DNA of 21,905 nt from Rhodobacterales bacterium UBA5972 (GTDB lineage: Bacteria > Pseudomonadota > Alphaproteobacteria > Rhodobacterales > Rhodobacteraceae), in NCBI GenBank assembly GCA_002430125.1, contig DJBQ01000080.1, positions 1-21,905 of the forward strand, written 5' to 3'. The translations under genes and the position numbers were made by a program. The notes under the pieces were generated by a model. It ran no database searches. It had not been told where the DNA came from and saw only the letters and a program-made list of their open reading frames with translations. Each line of letters starts with the position of its first letter. Positions within the stretch are counted from its first letter, which is position 1. Shown here piece after piece: positions 1 through 7,426 of the stretch.

Positions 1-407
1 TCACCGAACAGATCGACGCGCTGGTGACCCTTTCCACCAATCCGATGAAATATCTGACGGTGCCGCGTGTGCTTGCCGCCACATTGGCAATGCCAATCTT
101 GGTGGCCGTGGGCGATTCTATCGGCATTTTTGGTGGATATTTGGTCGGCACTTCACGGTTGGGCCTGAATTCCGGCGCTTATATCAAGAACACGGTCGAT
201 TTTCTTGAGTTTTGGGATATCTCGTCAGGCTTGGTCAAAGCCTCGGTGTTTGGCTTTATCGTGGCCTTGATGGGGTGTTATCACGGGATGAATTCAGGCC
301 GCGGCGCACAGGGTGTTGGCCGTGCCACCACCAATGCGGTGGTGTCGGCTTCGGTCATGATCCTGACCGTTAACTATCTGTTAACAGAATTGTTTTTCTC
401 ATCATGA
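1..407 (+). CDS. mlaE: MlaE-type ABC permease of the Mla phospholipid transport system (5' truncated)
   Basis: This is the C-terminal 134 residues of a MlaE permease; the reading frame is open from base 3 and the start lies before the window. MlaE is the inner-membrane permease of the MlaFEDB complex, which moves phospholipids between inner and outer membranes to keep outer-membrane lipid asymmetry. The visible part begins with the family's conserved EQIDAL, NPMKYL and VPR segments. Hydrophobic membrane spans follow at about 20-45, 75-95 and 110-130 of the fragment. The stop codon overlaps the mlaF start as ATGA (404-407), so the two are translationally coupled. No MlaD (MCE) gene is visible; it may lie outside the window. 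Family assignment is firm; the exact substrate is inferred from the family. Confidence 0.9.
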   Translation, partial: TEQIDALVTLSTNPMKYLTVPRVLAATLAMPILVAVGDSIGIFGGYLVGTSRLGLNSGAYIKNTVDFLEFWDISSGLVKASVFGFIVALMGCYHGMNSGRGAQGVGRATTNAVVSASVMILTVNYLLTELFFSS

Positions 408-1162
408 CCACACCAATGATCGAATTTCGCAACGTCCACAAAAGCTTTGGTGCGAACCAAGTGTTGCGCGGCATTAACCTGACCGTCAACAAGGGCGAAA
501 GCATGGTGATCATCGGTGGATCTGGCACCGGTAAATCTGTTCTTATCAAAACCGTACTGGGCTTACTTAACGTAGATAAGGGCGAAATTCTGGTTGACGG
601 CAAGGATGCGGCCAAAGGTGATCGCGACGCGTTTCTGGCCCGTTTTGGCATGTTGTTTCAAGGCGGCGCTTTGTTTGATTCAATGCCCGTATGGCAAAAC
701 GTCGCCTTTCGTCTGATGCGCGGCAGCCTGAAGCGGCCCAAAGAAGAGGCCCGCGCCATCGCGATTGAAAAAATGCGCCGTGTGGGTCTGAAAGAGCGCG
801 TGGCCGATCTGTTTCCGGCTGAATTGTCGGGCGGCATGCAAAAACGTGTGGGCCTTGCGCGCGCTATCGCGGCTGAGCCTGAGATCATCTTTTTTGACGA
901 ACCAACCACCGGACTTGATCCGATTATGGCGGGCGTTATCAACGAGTTGATCCGCGAGATTGTGGTGGAAATGGGCGCGACCGCGATGACGATCACCCAT
1001 GATATGTCAAGCGTGCGTGCAATTGCCGACCAGGTGGCGATGATCCACGAAGGCGTTATCCAATGGACCGGGCCGATTAACCGGTTGGACACTTCGGGCG
1101 ATCCGTATCTGGATCAATTTATCAACGCGCGACCTGTTGGGCCGATTGAGGCGGTGCGGTGA
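404..1162 (+). CDS. mlaF: MlaF-type ABC transporter ATP-binding protein
   Basis: A 252-residue cytoplasmic ATPase that would power the MlaE permease. All ABC ATPase motifs are intact: Walker A GGSGTGKS at 38-45, Q-loop Gln86, signature LSGGMQKR at 141-148, Walker B IIFFDE at 161-166 with the D-loop GLDP at 170-173, and the H-loop His199. The signature LSGGM rather than LSGGQ is typical of the Mla/Ttg2A subfamily. The start codon overlaps the mlaE stop by 4 bases, which argues for a single operon with equal subunit output. A 64-base spacer with a strong hairpin separates it from the next gene. Recognition as MlaF rests on the subfamily signature together with the adjacent MlaE. Confidence 0.93.
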   Translation: MTTPMIEFRNVHKSFGANQVLRGINLTVNKGESMVIIGGSGTGKSVLIKTVLGLLNVDKGEILVDGKDAAKGDRDAFLARFGMLFQGGALFDSMPVWQNVAFRLMRGSLKRPKEEARAIAIEKMRRVGLKERVADLFPAELSGGMQKRVGLARAIAAEPEIIFFDEPTTGLDPIMAGVINELIREIVVEMGATAMTITHDMSSVRAIADQVAMIHEGVIQWTGPINRLDTSGDPYLDQFINARPVGPIEAVR

Positions 1163-1185
1163 GATGCAGTTCTGAACCTATGCGC

Positions 1186-1215
1186 GCAGAGGTCCCGGAT
1201 CAGGTCCGGGACTGC
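1186..1215 (+). repeat. GTCCCGGA/TCCGGGAC palindrome between mlaF and the pqiA-like gene
   Basis: A perfect 8-bp inverted repeat (1192-1199 with 1205-1212) encloses the 5-base loop TCAGG. The stem can be lengthened by GCA (1186-1188) pairing with TGC (1213-1215) across a three-base bulge. From memory, near-identical units (CCCGGATCAAGTCCGGG type) are scattered between genes of many alphaproteobacteria as a short palindromic repeat; I see only one copy here. It has no T-run, so it does not look like a Rho-independent terminator. It ends directly at the ribosome binding site GGAG (1216-1219) of the following gene, so it could affect translation or mRNA stability. Confidence 0.75.
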
Positions 1216-1226
1216 GGAGCGGTGCG

Positions 1227-1679
1227 ATGAACTTAATCCTCAAACTCGCCAACCTGTCCCTGCTGATCCTGTTCCCCATCGCCTGGTTCGCGCCCTTGAT
1301 GAAGTCGGGGCTGTTGCCCTTCCTCAGCCTGTCGGAAAACTCGATCATCTCTTCGCTGCAGGGCATCTGGGCGCATGATATATATCTTGCTTTGTTGATG
1401 ACCTTCTTTGCGATATTTGCACCCTACATCAAGATCATCGGGCTTGCGCTGATCCACTTTGATTTAATGTCAGAAAAGGTCTCTAATACTCTGACATTTA
1501 TTGGTAAACTGGCAATGGCAGATATTTTTGTTATCGCCATTTATCTGGTGATTTTCACTGGGATCGAGGTGGCGGGTGTACGAGGCCGCATTGAAACTGC
1601 CTGGGGGCTGTATCTGTTTACCGGATGTGTTATCGCCTCGCTTCTGATCTCGATCCTGTCTAAACGGCGCGCGCAATGA
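1227..1679 (+). CDS. PqiA-family (paraquat-inducible protein A) membrane protein, single-domain form
   Basis: A 150-residue integral membrane protein with four hydrophobic spans at about 5-25, 50-75, 92-113 and 126-145. The third span carries KLAMADIFV, which matches the W/L-S-M-x-D-x-F signature of the PqiA domain. E. coli PqiA is about 417 residues with two such domains and works with the MCE protein PqiB; this protein has one. The start is ATG 1227, preceded by GGAG at 1216-1219. Its 3' end overlaps radA as ATGA (1676-1679). It sits directly after mlaE-mlaF, so a role in envelope lipid transport is plausible but inferred. A generic small membrane protein is the alternative. Confidence 0.75.
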   Translation: MNLILKLANLSLLILFPIAWFAPLMKSGLLPFLSLSENSIISSLQGIWAHDIYLALLMTFFAIFAPYIKIIGLALIHFDLMSEKVSNTLTFIGKLAMADIFVIAIYLVIFTGIEVAGVRGRIETAWGLYLFTGCVIASLLISILSKRRAQ

Positions 1680-3043
1680 GCAAATCCAGTTTTACCTGCA
1701 ATGCCTGCGGTGCGGCCCACAAAAAATGGGCTGGACGGTGTGAAGCTTGCGGGGAATGGAACTCGATTGTTGAAGAGGCGGCTTTGGCGTCCGGGCCGGC
1801 CAAAAAGTCGCTTGGGGCTGCAAAAGGCCGACGGATTGAACTTAGTGACCTGACAACCAAGGACAAACCGCTGGTGCGCGCGGTCAGTGGCATGGACGAA
1901 TTTGACCGGGTATTGGGCGGTGGCCTTGTGCCTGCCAGCGCGATTCTTGTGGCTGGTGATCCCGGTATCGGCAAGTCAACTTTACTGTTGCAAGCTGCTG
2001 CAGCTTTTGCCCGCAAGGGTCTGAAATCCATGTACGTTTCTGGTGAAGAAGCCGCCAGCCAAATCCGCATGCGCGCGGACAGACTGGGGTTGACCGATGC
2101 GCCGGTTATGTTGGCAGCCGAAACCAACTTACGCGATATCATCACAACCCTGGACGCCGAAAGACCGGATTTTGCGATCATCGACTCGATCCAGACCATG
2201 TGGGCCGATCATGTGGACAGCGCCCCCGGTTCGGTCAGTCAGGTGCGTGCTGCGGCACATGAATTGACCACATTTGCCAAGCGACGGGGGATTTCGGTTG
2301 TTCTTGTCGGGCATGTCACCAAGGACGGCCAGATCGCCGGGCCGCGGGTGGTTGAGCATATGGTTGATACCGTAATGTATTTTGAAGGTGAACGCGGGCA
2401 TCAGTTTCGCATTCTGCGGGCAGTAAAAAACCGCTTTGGGCCCGCTGATGAAATCGGTGTGTTTGAAATGACCGGTGCCGGATTGGCCGAAGTACCGAAC
2501 CCCTCGGCCTTGTTCTTATCCGAACGGGATCAGCCTGCATCGGGTTCCGTGGTTTTCGCTGGTATCGAGGGTACTCGACCGGTTCTGGTGGAAATTCAAG
2601 CGCTTGTGGCCCAAAGCTCGCTTGCCACACCGCGGCGAAATGTCGTTGGCTGGGACAGTGGCCGTTTGGCGATGATCTTGGCGGTACTGGAAGCGCGCTG
2701 TGGAATTTCATTCGGCGGCATGGATGTATACCTGAATATTGCAGGCGGGATGCGGATTTCTGAACCAGCCGCAGATTTAGCGGTTGCCGCGGCCCTGATC
2801 AGTGCGCGCCAAGATCATCCCCTGCCAACGGACACGGTGATTTTCGGTGAAATCAGTCTTTCCGGAGCTTTGCGGCCGATAACACAGGCAGAAGCTCGCC
2901 TTAAAGAGGCGGCAAAACTGGGGTTTTGCGCCGCAATTGCACCATCAAGTGTCAAACGAGCCTCAACCCCCGAATTTTCCCTAAAAAAACTTTCGGACCT
3001 TGCAGAGTTTATTGTAGAAGTCTTTGGGGATATTACGGCCTAG
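1676..3043 (+). CDS. radA: DNA repair protein RadA (Sms)
   Basis: A 455-residue branch-migration ATPase that processes recombination intermediates together with RecA. The N-terminal zinc finger has Cys8, Cys11, Cys22 and Cys25. The RecA-like core has Walker A GDPGIGKS at 94-101, Walker B around 166-171 (FAIIDS), and the RadA-specific KNRFG motif at 251-255. The C-terminal part, about 270-455, is the Lon-protease-like (LonC) domain that shapes the ring. Length and motif order match the family, and nothing is missing. The start overlaps the preceding PqiA-like stop by 4 bases, so it is probably translationally coupled to an envelope gene. cvpA follows after 18 bases. Confidence 0.97.
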   Translation: MSKSSFTCNACGAAHKKWAGRCEACGEWNSIVEEAALASGPAKKSLGAAKGRRIELSDLTTKDKPLVRAVSGMDEFDRVLGGGLVPASAILVAGDPGIGKSTLLLQAAAAFARKGLKSMYVSGEEAASQIRMRADRLGLTDAPVMLAAETNLRDIITTLDAERPDFAIIDSIQTMWADHVDSAPGSVSQVRAAAHELTTFAKRRGISVVLVGHVTKDGQIAGPRVVEHMVDTVMYFEGERGHQFRILRAVKNRFGPADEIGVFEMTGAGLAEVPNPSALFLSERDQPASGSVVFAGIEGTRPVLVEIQALVAQSSLATPRRNVVGWDSGRLAMILAVLEARCGISFGGMDVYLNIAGGMRISEPAADLAVAAALISARQDHPLPTDTVIFGEISLSGALRPITQAEARLKEAAKLGFCAAIAPSSVKRASTPEFSLKKLSDLAEFIVEVFGDITA

Positions 3044-3061
3044 GCAAGGGATCGAGCATAA

Positions 3062-3634
3062 ATGGACGGTTTTACTTTGGTTGATGCTGCAATCGCTGGC
3101 ATCGTTCTGATTTCGGCAATCCTTGCGTATTCGCGCGGATTTGTGCGTGAAGTTTTGTCGATTGCCGGATGGGTGGTTGCAACGATCGTCGCTTATACCT
3201 TTGCGCCGCAGGTCGAACCGCTGGTCAAAGAAATTCCGGTTGTTGGCGATATGCTGGCAGATAGTTGCGAATTATCAATTCTGGCGGCGTTTTTCGTGGT
3301 TTTCACCGCTGCATTGATTGTGGTTTCTGTGTTCACACCGTTGTTTTCAAATTTGGTCCAGAAATCTGCCTTGGGCGGGTTTGATCAAGGTCTTGGCTTT
3401 TTGTTCGGCATATTACGTGGTGCCGTTTTGGTTGCGATCGCCTTTGTGCTTTATGATAAATTTGTGCCGGCAGGCCAAGGTGTAGCAATAATCGACACGT
3501 CGCGGTCGGCCGGTATATTTGCGCAAAGCAAGGACGTGATTGAAAAACAGGTGCCAACCGAGGCGCCAGAGTGGATAACCAGCCGTTACAGCCAACTGAC
3601 CGTCAGCTGCGCCCCAAACACCACTGGCAATTAG
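3062..3634 (+). CDS. cvpA: CvpA family membrane protein
   Basis: A 190-residue inner-membrane protein with hydrophobic spans at about 6-23, 31-48, 71-93 and 110-131. It has the family's RGFVREVLSIAGW segment at 25-37 and the GGFDQGLGFLFGILRG segment at 105-120. The last 50 residues are polar and probably lie outside the membrane. CvpA is required for colicin V production in E. coli and affects envelope integrity; its molecular activity is not well defined. It lies 18 bases after radA and 115 bases before purF. The cvpA-purF pairing is also found in E. coli. AAGGG at 3046-3050 is the likely, somewhat distant, ribosome binding site. Confidence 0.92.
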   Translation: MDGFTLVDAAIAGIVLISAILAYSRGFVREVLSIAGWVVATIVAYTFAPQVEPLVKEIPVVGDMLADSCELSILAAFFVVFTAALIVVSVFTPLFSNLVQKSALGGFDQGLGFLFGILRGAVLVAIAFVLYDKFVPAGQGVAIIDTSRSAGIFAQSKDVIEKQVPTEAPEWITSRYSQLTVSCAPNTTGN

Positions 3635-3710
3635 GCGAATTTAGCCGATGAAGGATAAAAAGTTAGGCGCAATGCCGATGCGCGCGTGACTCTGCACTCC
3701 GCACAATTTA

Positions 3711-3762
3711 AGAGGGGGCATCATTGGCAGCCCCGGATGTGAACGCTTCATGCGCGACTTGA
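3711..3762 (+). promoter_or_regulatory. Strong Shine-Dalgarno and possible 12-codon leader ORF running into purF
   Basis: AGAGGGGG (3711-3718) is the best ribosome binding site in this gap, but it is 32 bases or more upstream of either purF ATG. The GAGG core sits eight bases before a TTG at 3724. That TTG opens a 12-codon frame ending in TGA at 3760-3762. The stop overlaps an in-frame purF ATG at 3762 (TGATG). This is the arrangement expected for translational coupling through a leader peptide. Whether the TTG is used is not shown by sequence alone. Confidence 0.35.
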
Positions 3763-5222
3763 TGAAACCCTTCCTCGCCCATCCGTTTGATGATGATAAA
3801 CTGAAAGAGGAATGTGGTGTATTTGGCGTGATCGGGGTGGCCGAGGCGGCAAATTTCGTCGCATTAGGCCTGCATGCCCTGCAACATCGCGGTCAGGAAG
3901 CAGGCGGCATCGTCAGCCACGATCCTGAAACCGGCTTTAATTCTGCCAGACGATTCGGTTACGTGCGGGATAATTTCACTAAGGCCAGTCTTATGGACAC
4001 GCTGCCGGGTGAATTGGCCATCGGGCATGTTCGGTATTCAACCTCGGGCACCAAAAGCAACACCGCCATTCGCGATGTGCAGCCATTTTTCGGCGAATTT
4101 TCGATGGGTGGATGCGCCCTTGCACATAACGGCAACATTACCAACGCCATCGCCTTAAGGCGGGAACTGATCGAACGCGGGTCGATTTTTCAATCTTCAA
4201 GCGACAGTGAATGCATCATTCATCTGATGGCGCGGTCAATCCAGTCGAACATTCCAGAACGCATGAAAGACGCGCTTCGGCGGGTCGAAGGCGCGTTTTC
4301 AATCGTGGCAATGACCCGCAGCAAACTGATCGGTGTGCGCGACCCTTTGGGTGTTCGCCCCCTGATGCTGGGCAAATTGGGCGACGGTTGGGTGCTTAGT
4401 TCAGAAACCTGCGCTTTGGACATTATCGGAGCAGATTTCGTGCGTGAAATCGAACCCGGCGAAATGGTGGTTATCAGTGGAAATGGCGTCGAAAGTTTCA
4501 GCCCGTTTGATCCTCAGAACGCCCGGCCCTGCATTTTCGAACATGTCTATTTCTCGCGGCCTGACAGTATTTTGGGCGGGCGCTCGGTCTATGAAACCCG
4601 TCGTCAGATCGGCGTGGAACTGGCCAAAGAAGCCCCGGTCGATGCGGATCTGGTCTGCCCCGTTCCGGATAGCGGCACGCCGGCAGCGATCGGATACAGC
4701 CAGCAAAGCGGCATTCCTTATGCGATGGGGATCATCCGCAACCAATATATGGGACGCACGTTTATCGAACCGACCGAGCAGATCCGCAATATGGGGGTGC
4801 GGCTAAAGCTGAATGTAAACCGTGCCCTGATCCGCGGCAAACGGGTCATTCTGGTTGACGATTCCGTGGTTCGCGGCACCACCAGCATGAAAATAAAGGA
4901 GATGATCCTTGATGCCGGGGCGTCCGAGGTACATTTCCGTATCGCCTCGCCGCCAACCGCTTGGCCTTGTTTTTATGGCGTTGATACACCGGATAAGGAC
5001 AAACTTCTGGCCAGCCATATGACCGAAGATCAGATGTGCGCGCATCTTGGCGTTGACAGCCTGCGGTTCATTTCGCTTGATGGCTTGTACCGCGCCGCCG
5101 GTGCACCCGACGGTCGAAACGCAACCCGACCGCAATATTGCGACGCCTGCTTTTCCGGCGAATACCCGGTGCGCCCGCGCGATATGCTGGACAAGGGGTT
5201 TCAGCTGAAGGCGGCGGAATGA
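3750..5222 (+). CDS. purF: Amidophosphoribosyltransferase (glutamine PRPP amidotransferase)
   Basis: PurF makes 5-phosphoribosylamine from PRPP and glutamine, the first step of purine synthesis. It is 490 residues from ATG 3750, or 486 from the in-frame ATG 3762. The catalytic nucleophile Cys22 (CGVFG) follows a short propeptide that would be cleaved, as in B. subtilis PurF. The glutaminase domain covers about 22-255. The PRPP loop VILVDDSVVRGTT is at 366-378. Cys261, Cys407, Cys464 and Cys467 (the last two in CDAC) match the four ligands of the [4Fe-4S] cluster of the B. subtilis-type enzyme, so an oxygen-sensitive cluster is expected. Neither start has a good adjacent ribosome binding site. 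The stop overlaps the start of the next gene. Confidence 0.97.
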   Translation: MRDLMKPFLAHPFDDDKLKEECGVFGVIGVAEAANFVALGLHALQHRGQEAGGIVSHDPETGFNSARRFGYVRDNFTKASLMDTLPGELAIGHVRYSTSGTKSNTAIRDVQPFFGEFSMGGCALAHNGNITNAIALRRELIERGSIFQSSSDSECIIHLMARSIQSNIPERMKDALRRVEGAFSIVAMTRSKLIGVRDPLGVRPLMLGKLGDGWVLSSETCALDIIGADFVREIEPGEMVVISGNGVESFSPFDPQNARPCIFEHVYFSRPDSILGGRSVYETRRQIGVELAKEAPVDADLVCPVPDSGTPAAIGYSQQSGIPYAMGIIRNQYMGRTFIEPTEQIRNMGVRLKLNVNRALIRGKRVILVDDSVVRGTTSMKIKEMILDAGASEVHFRIASPPTAWPCFYGVDTPDKDKLLASHMTEDQMCAHLGVDSLRFISLDGLYRAAGAPDGRNATRPQYCDACFSGEYPVRPRDMLDKGFQLKAAE

Positions 5223-5878
5223 GCCCAAAAATCGCGCTAATAACCGGAGCCTCGCGCGGCTTTGGTGCTGCCATGGCCGAGGGATTGGCGGCGGCTGGTT
5301 ATCACGTTCTTGCTTTGGCGCGCACTGTCGGCGCACTTGAGGAACTGGATGACCGCATTCAGGCCACCGGCGGAAGTGCTACCTTGGTGCCGCTTGATAT
5401 CAACGATCAAGCCGGGCTGGAACGCCTGTGCCTTTCGATTTATGAACGCTGGGGCGGGCTTGATTTGTGGCTGCATTCAGCGATTTTTGCGGGGCCTTTG
5501 TCGCCGGTTGGCCATATTCCTGACAAGGACTGGGACAAAACGCTTGCCACCAATATTCGCGCCACGCAGCAATTGATTTCGATGATTGACCCGCTGCTGA
5601 AAGCCAAAAAAGGAACCGCTATTTTGCCGGTTGATAATGTATCGGGGCAAAAGTTTCAGGCGGCTTATGGGGCGGCAAAATCCGCGCAAAAGGCCCTGTG
5701 GGACAGTTGGGCAGCCGAAAGCATGACGATAGGTCCCAGTGTGAAAACCTTCGCACCCAAACCCATGCCAACCGCCTTGCGTGCAAGGTTCTTTCCGGGC
5801 GAAGACCGATCAGCGTTGACGGCCCCAAAGGTCGAGGCCGCAAGGCTGTTGGCGCAAATTCTGACGCTGGCCCCGTGA
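5219..5878 (+). CDS. Short-chain dehydrogenase/reductase (SDR) family protein
   Basis: A 219-residue Rossmann-fold protein starting at ATG 5219, which overlaps the purF stop (ATGA). The nucleotide-binding motif TGASRGFG is at 9-16, a conserved Asp60 (LDI) follows, then Asn112 and the YGAAK active-site motif (Tyr150, Lys154). The usual NNAG motif is replaced by HSAIFAG at 86-92. The catalytic serine normally 13 residues before the tyrosine is absent: that position is Pro137, and the nearest candidate is Ser142. It is shorter than typical SDRs of about 250 residues. The substrate is unknown. Coupling to purF suggests co-expression but not necessarily a purine role. It converges with der, with one base between stops. 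Confidence 0.85.
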   Translation: MSPKIALITGASRGFGAAMAEGLAAAGYHVLALARTVGALEELDDRIQATGGSATLVPLDINDQAGLERLCLSIYERWGGLDLWLHSAIFAGPLSPVGHIPDKDWDKTLATNIRATQQLISMIDPLLKAKKGTAILPVDNVSGQKFQAAYGAAKSAQKALWDSWAAESMTIGPSVKTFAPKPMPTALRARFFPGEDRSALTAPKVEAARLLAQILTLAP

Positions 5879-5879
5879 C

Positions 5880-7352
5880 CTAAGCCTTTGACCTGCGTTT
5901 ACCCTGCCACTTGCCCTCAAGGTGTTTGGTGATTTTGGTCACCTTCTTTTCCTTCTTGTCCCGATAAGGGTTTTTGTCGCTTTGCGAGCGCAGAAAAATC
6001 CGGATCGGGGTGCCCGGCATGTCGAAACTCTCGCGCAGACCGTTGACAAGATAGCGACTGTAACTGGCTGGCAGCAGGTCGGGATGCGAGCACATCACAA
6101 CGAAACTTGGCGGTCGGGTCTTGACCTGTGTCATGTAACGCATCCGGATACGCTTGCCGCCCGGTGCGGGCGGTGGATGGGCTTCCAGCATACCAATCAA
6201 CCAGCGATTAAGACGCGCGGTCGAGACCCGCATATTCCAGGTTTCATAGGCCTGCAAAATGGCTGTGTTCAGACGATCAAGGCCCTTGCCTGTCAGGGAC
6301 GAAATCATCACCATCGGTGCGCCGCGCAATTGCGGCAGTAAACGCAGGAACGCTTCGCGCAGTTCTTTCAGCTTTTCCTGCTTTTCGCCTTCCAGGTCCC
6401 ACTTATTGACCGCAACGACCACCGCGCGACCCTCGCGTTCGGCCAAATCTGCGATGCGCAAATCTTGTTGTTCAAACGAGCTGTCCACGTCCAGCAACAC
6501 CACCACGACTTCGGCGAATTTCACCGCCCGCAAGCCGTCGGACACTGACAGTTTTTCCAACTTTTCCTGAACCCGCGCTTTTTTGCGCATACCAGCCGTA
6601 TCAAAGATGCGCATTTTCGTGCCCATCCATTCGGTGTTGACCGAAATCGCGTCACGCGTAATGCCGGCTTCGGGGCCGGTCAGCAGCCGGTCTTCGCCAA
6701 GGATTTTGTTGATCAGCGTGGACTTACCCGCATTCGGGCGACCAACCACTGCGATTTGCATTGGCTTGCCGCTGGGAGGCAACGGCCCGTCATCCTCTTC
6801 CTCGACATCGTCTGATATGTCGACGTCAACTTCCGGCTCGTACGCCACCTGATCGAATTCTTCGGAAATTGGTTCAAGCGCGATCGCCAGATCAACCATT
6901 CCCAGCCCATGTTCGGCGGACAAGGAAATCGGCTCGCCCAAGCCCAGTTCGTAAGCCTCGAGATATCCGGCCTCGGCAGCGCGGCCTTCGGATTTATTGG
7001 CAGCCAGAATGACCCTTGGCGCCCGTTTGCGAAGAATTTCGGCAAAAAACCTGTCTGAAGGAGTGATCCCGACACGCGCATCAATCATGAACAGGCAGAC
7101 GTCGGCCATATCGACCGCGCGTTCTGTCAACCGCCGCATCCGCCCTTGCAGGCTGTCGTCGGTAACTTCTTCAAGGCCTGCCGTGTCAATGACCGTAAAC
7201 CGCATATTGCCCATGCGACCTTCGCCTTCGCGCAGGTCACGGGTAACGCCGGGCTGGTCATCGACCAAGGCCAGTTTCTTGCCGACTAGGCGGTTAAACA
7301 GCGTGGATTTGCCCACGTTCGGGCGGCCCACGATGGCGAGTGTGAAGGACAT
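5880..7352 (-). CDS. der: Ribosome biogenesis GTPase Der (EngA)
   Basis: A 490-residue tandem-GTPase protein that assists assembly of the 50S ribosomal subunit. The first G domain has GRPNVGKST at 9-17, DTAG at 56-59 and NKSE at 119-122. The second has GRPNAGKST at 204-212, DTAG at 251-254 and NKWD at 316-319. An acidic linker at about 163-190 joins them. A KH-like domain at about 370-460 ends with RSQSDKNPY, followed by a basic tail. NKSE in place of NKxD in the first domain is a small departure from the consensus. The start is ATG 7352, with GAGG six bases upstream. It follows bamB by 74 bases on the same strand, as in the yfgM-bamB-der cluster of E. coli. Confidence 0.97.
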   Translation of the reverse strand: MSFTLAIVGRPNVGKSTLFNRLVGKKLALVDDQPGVTRDLREGEGRMGNMRFTVIDTAGLEEVTDDSLQGRMRRLTERAVDMADVCLFMIDARVGITPSDRFFAEILRKRAPRVILAANKSEGRAAEAGYLEAYELGLGEPISLSAEHGLGMVDLAIALEPISEEFDQVAYEPEVDVDISDDVEEEDDGPLPPSGKPMQIAVVGRPNAGKSTLINKILGEDRLLTGPEAGITRDAISVNTEWMGTKMRIFDTAGMRKKARVQEKLEKLSVSDGLRAVKFAEVVVVLLDVDSSFEQQDLRIADLAEREGRAVVVAVNKWDLEGEKQEKLKELREAFLRLLPQLRGAPMVMISSLTGKGLDRLNTAILQAYETWNMRVSTARLNRWLIGMLEAHPPPAPGGKRIRMRYMTQVKTRPPSFVVMCSHPDLLPASYSRYLVNGLRESFDMPGTPIRIFLRSQSDKNPYRDKKEKKVTKITKHLEGKWQGKRRSKA

Positions 7353-7426
7353 GAAAAGCCTCTGGGGTTGGAACCATGCCCCCTACACCCTATTCAAAGC
7401 ATAGGAAAGGCCCGATCATTCAGCGC

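Noticed and set aside
7389..7405. CCTAT/ATAGG inverted repeat between bamB and der
   Set aside because: Five AT-containing base pairs with a seven-base loop are too weak to call a regulatory structure.
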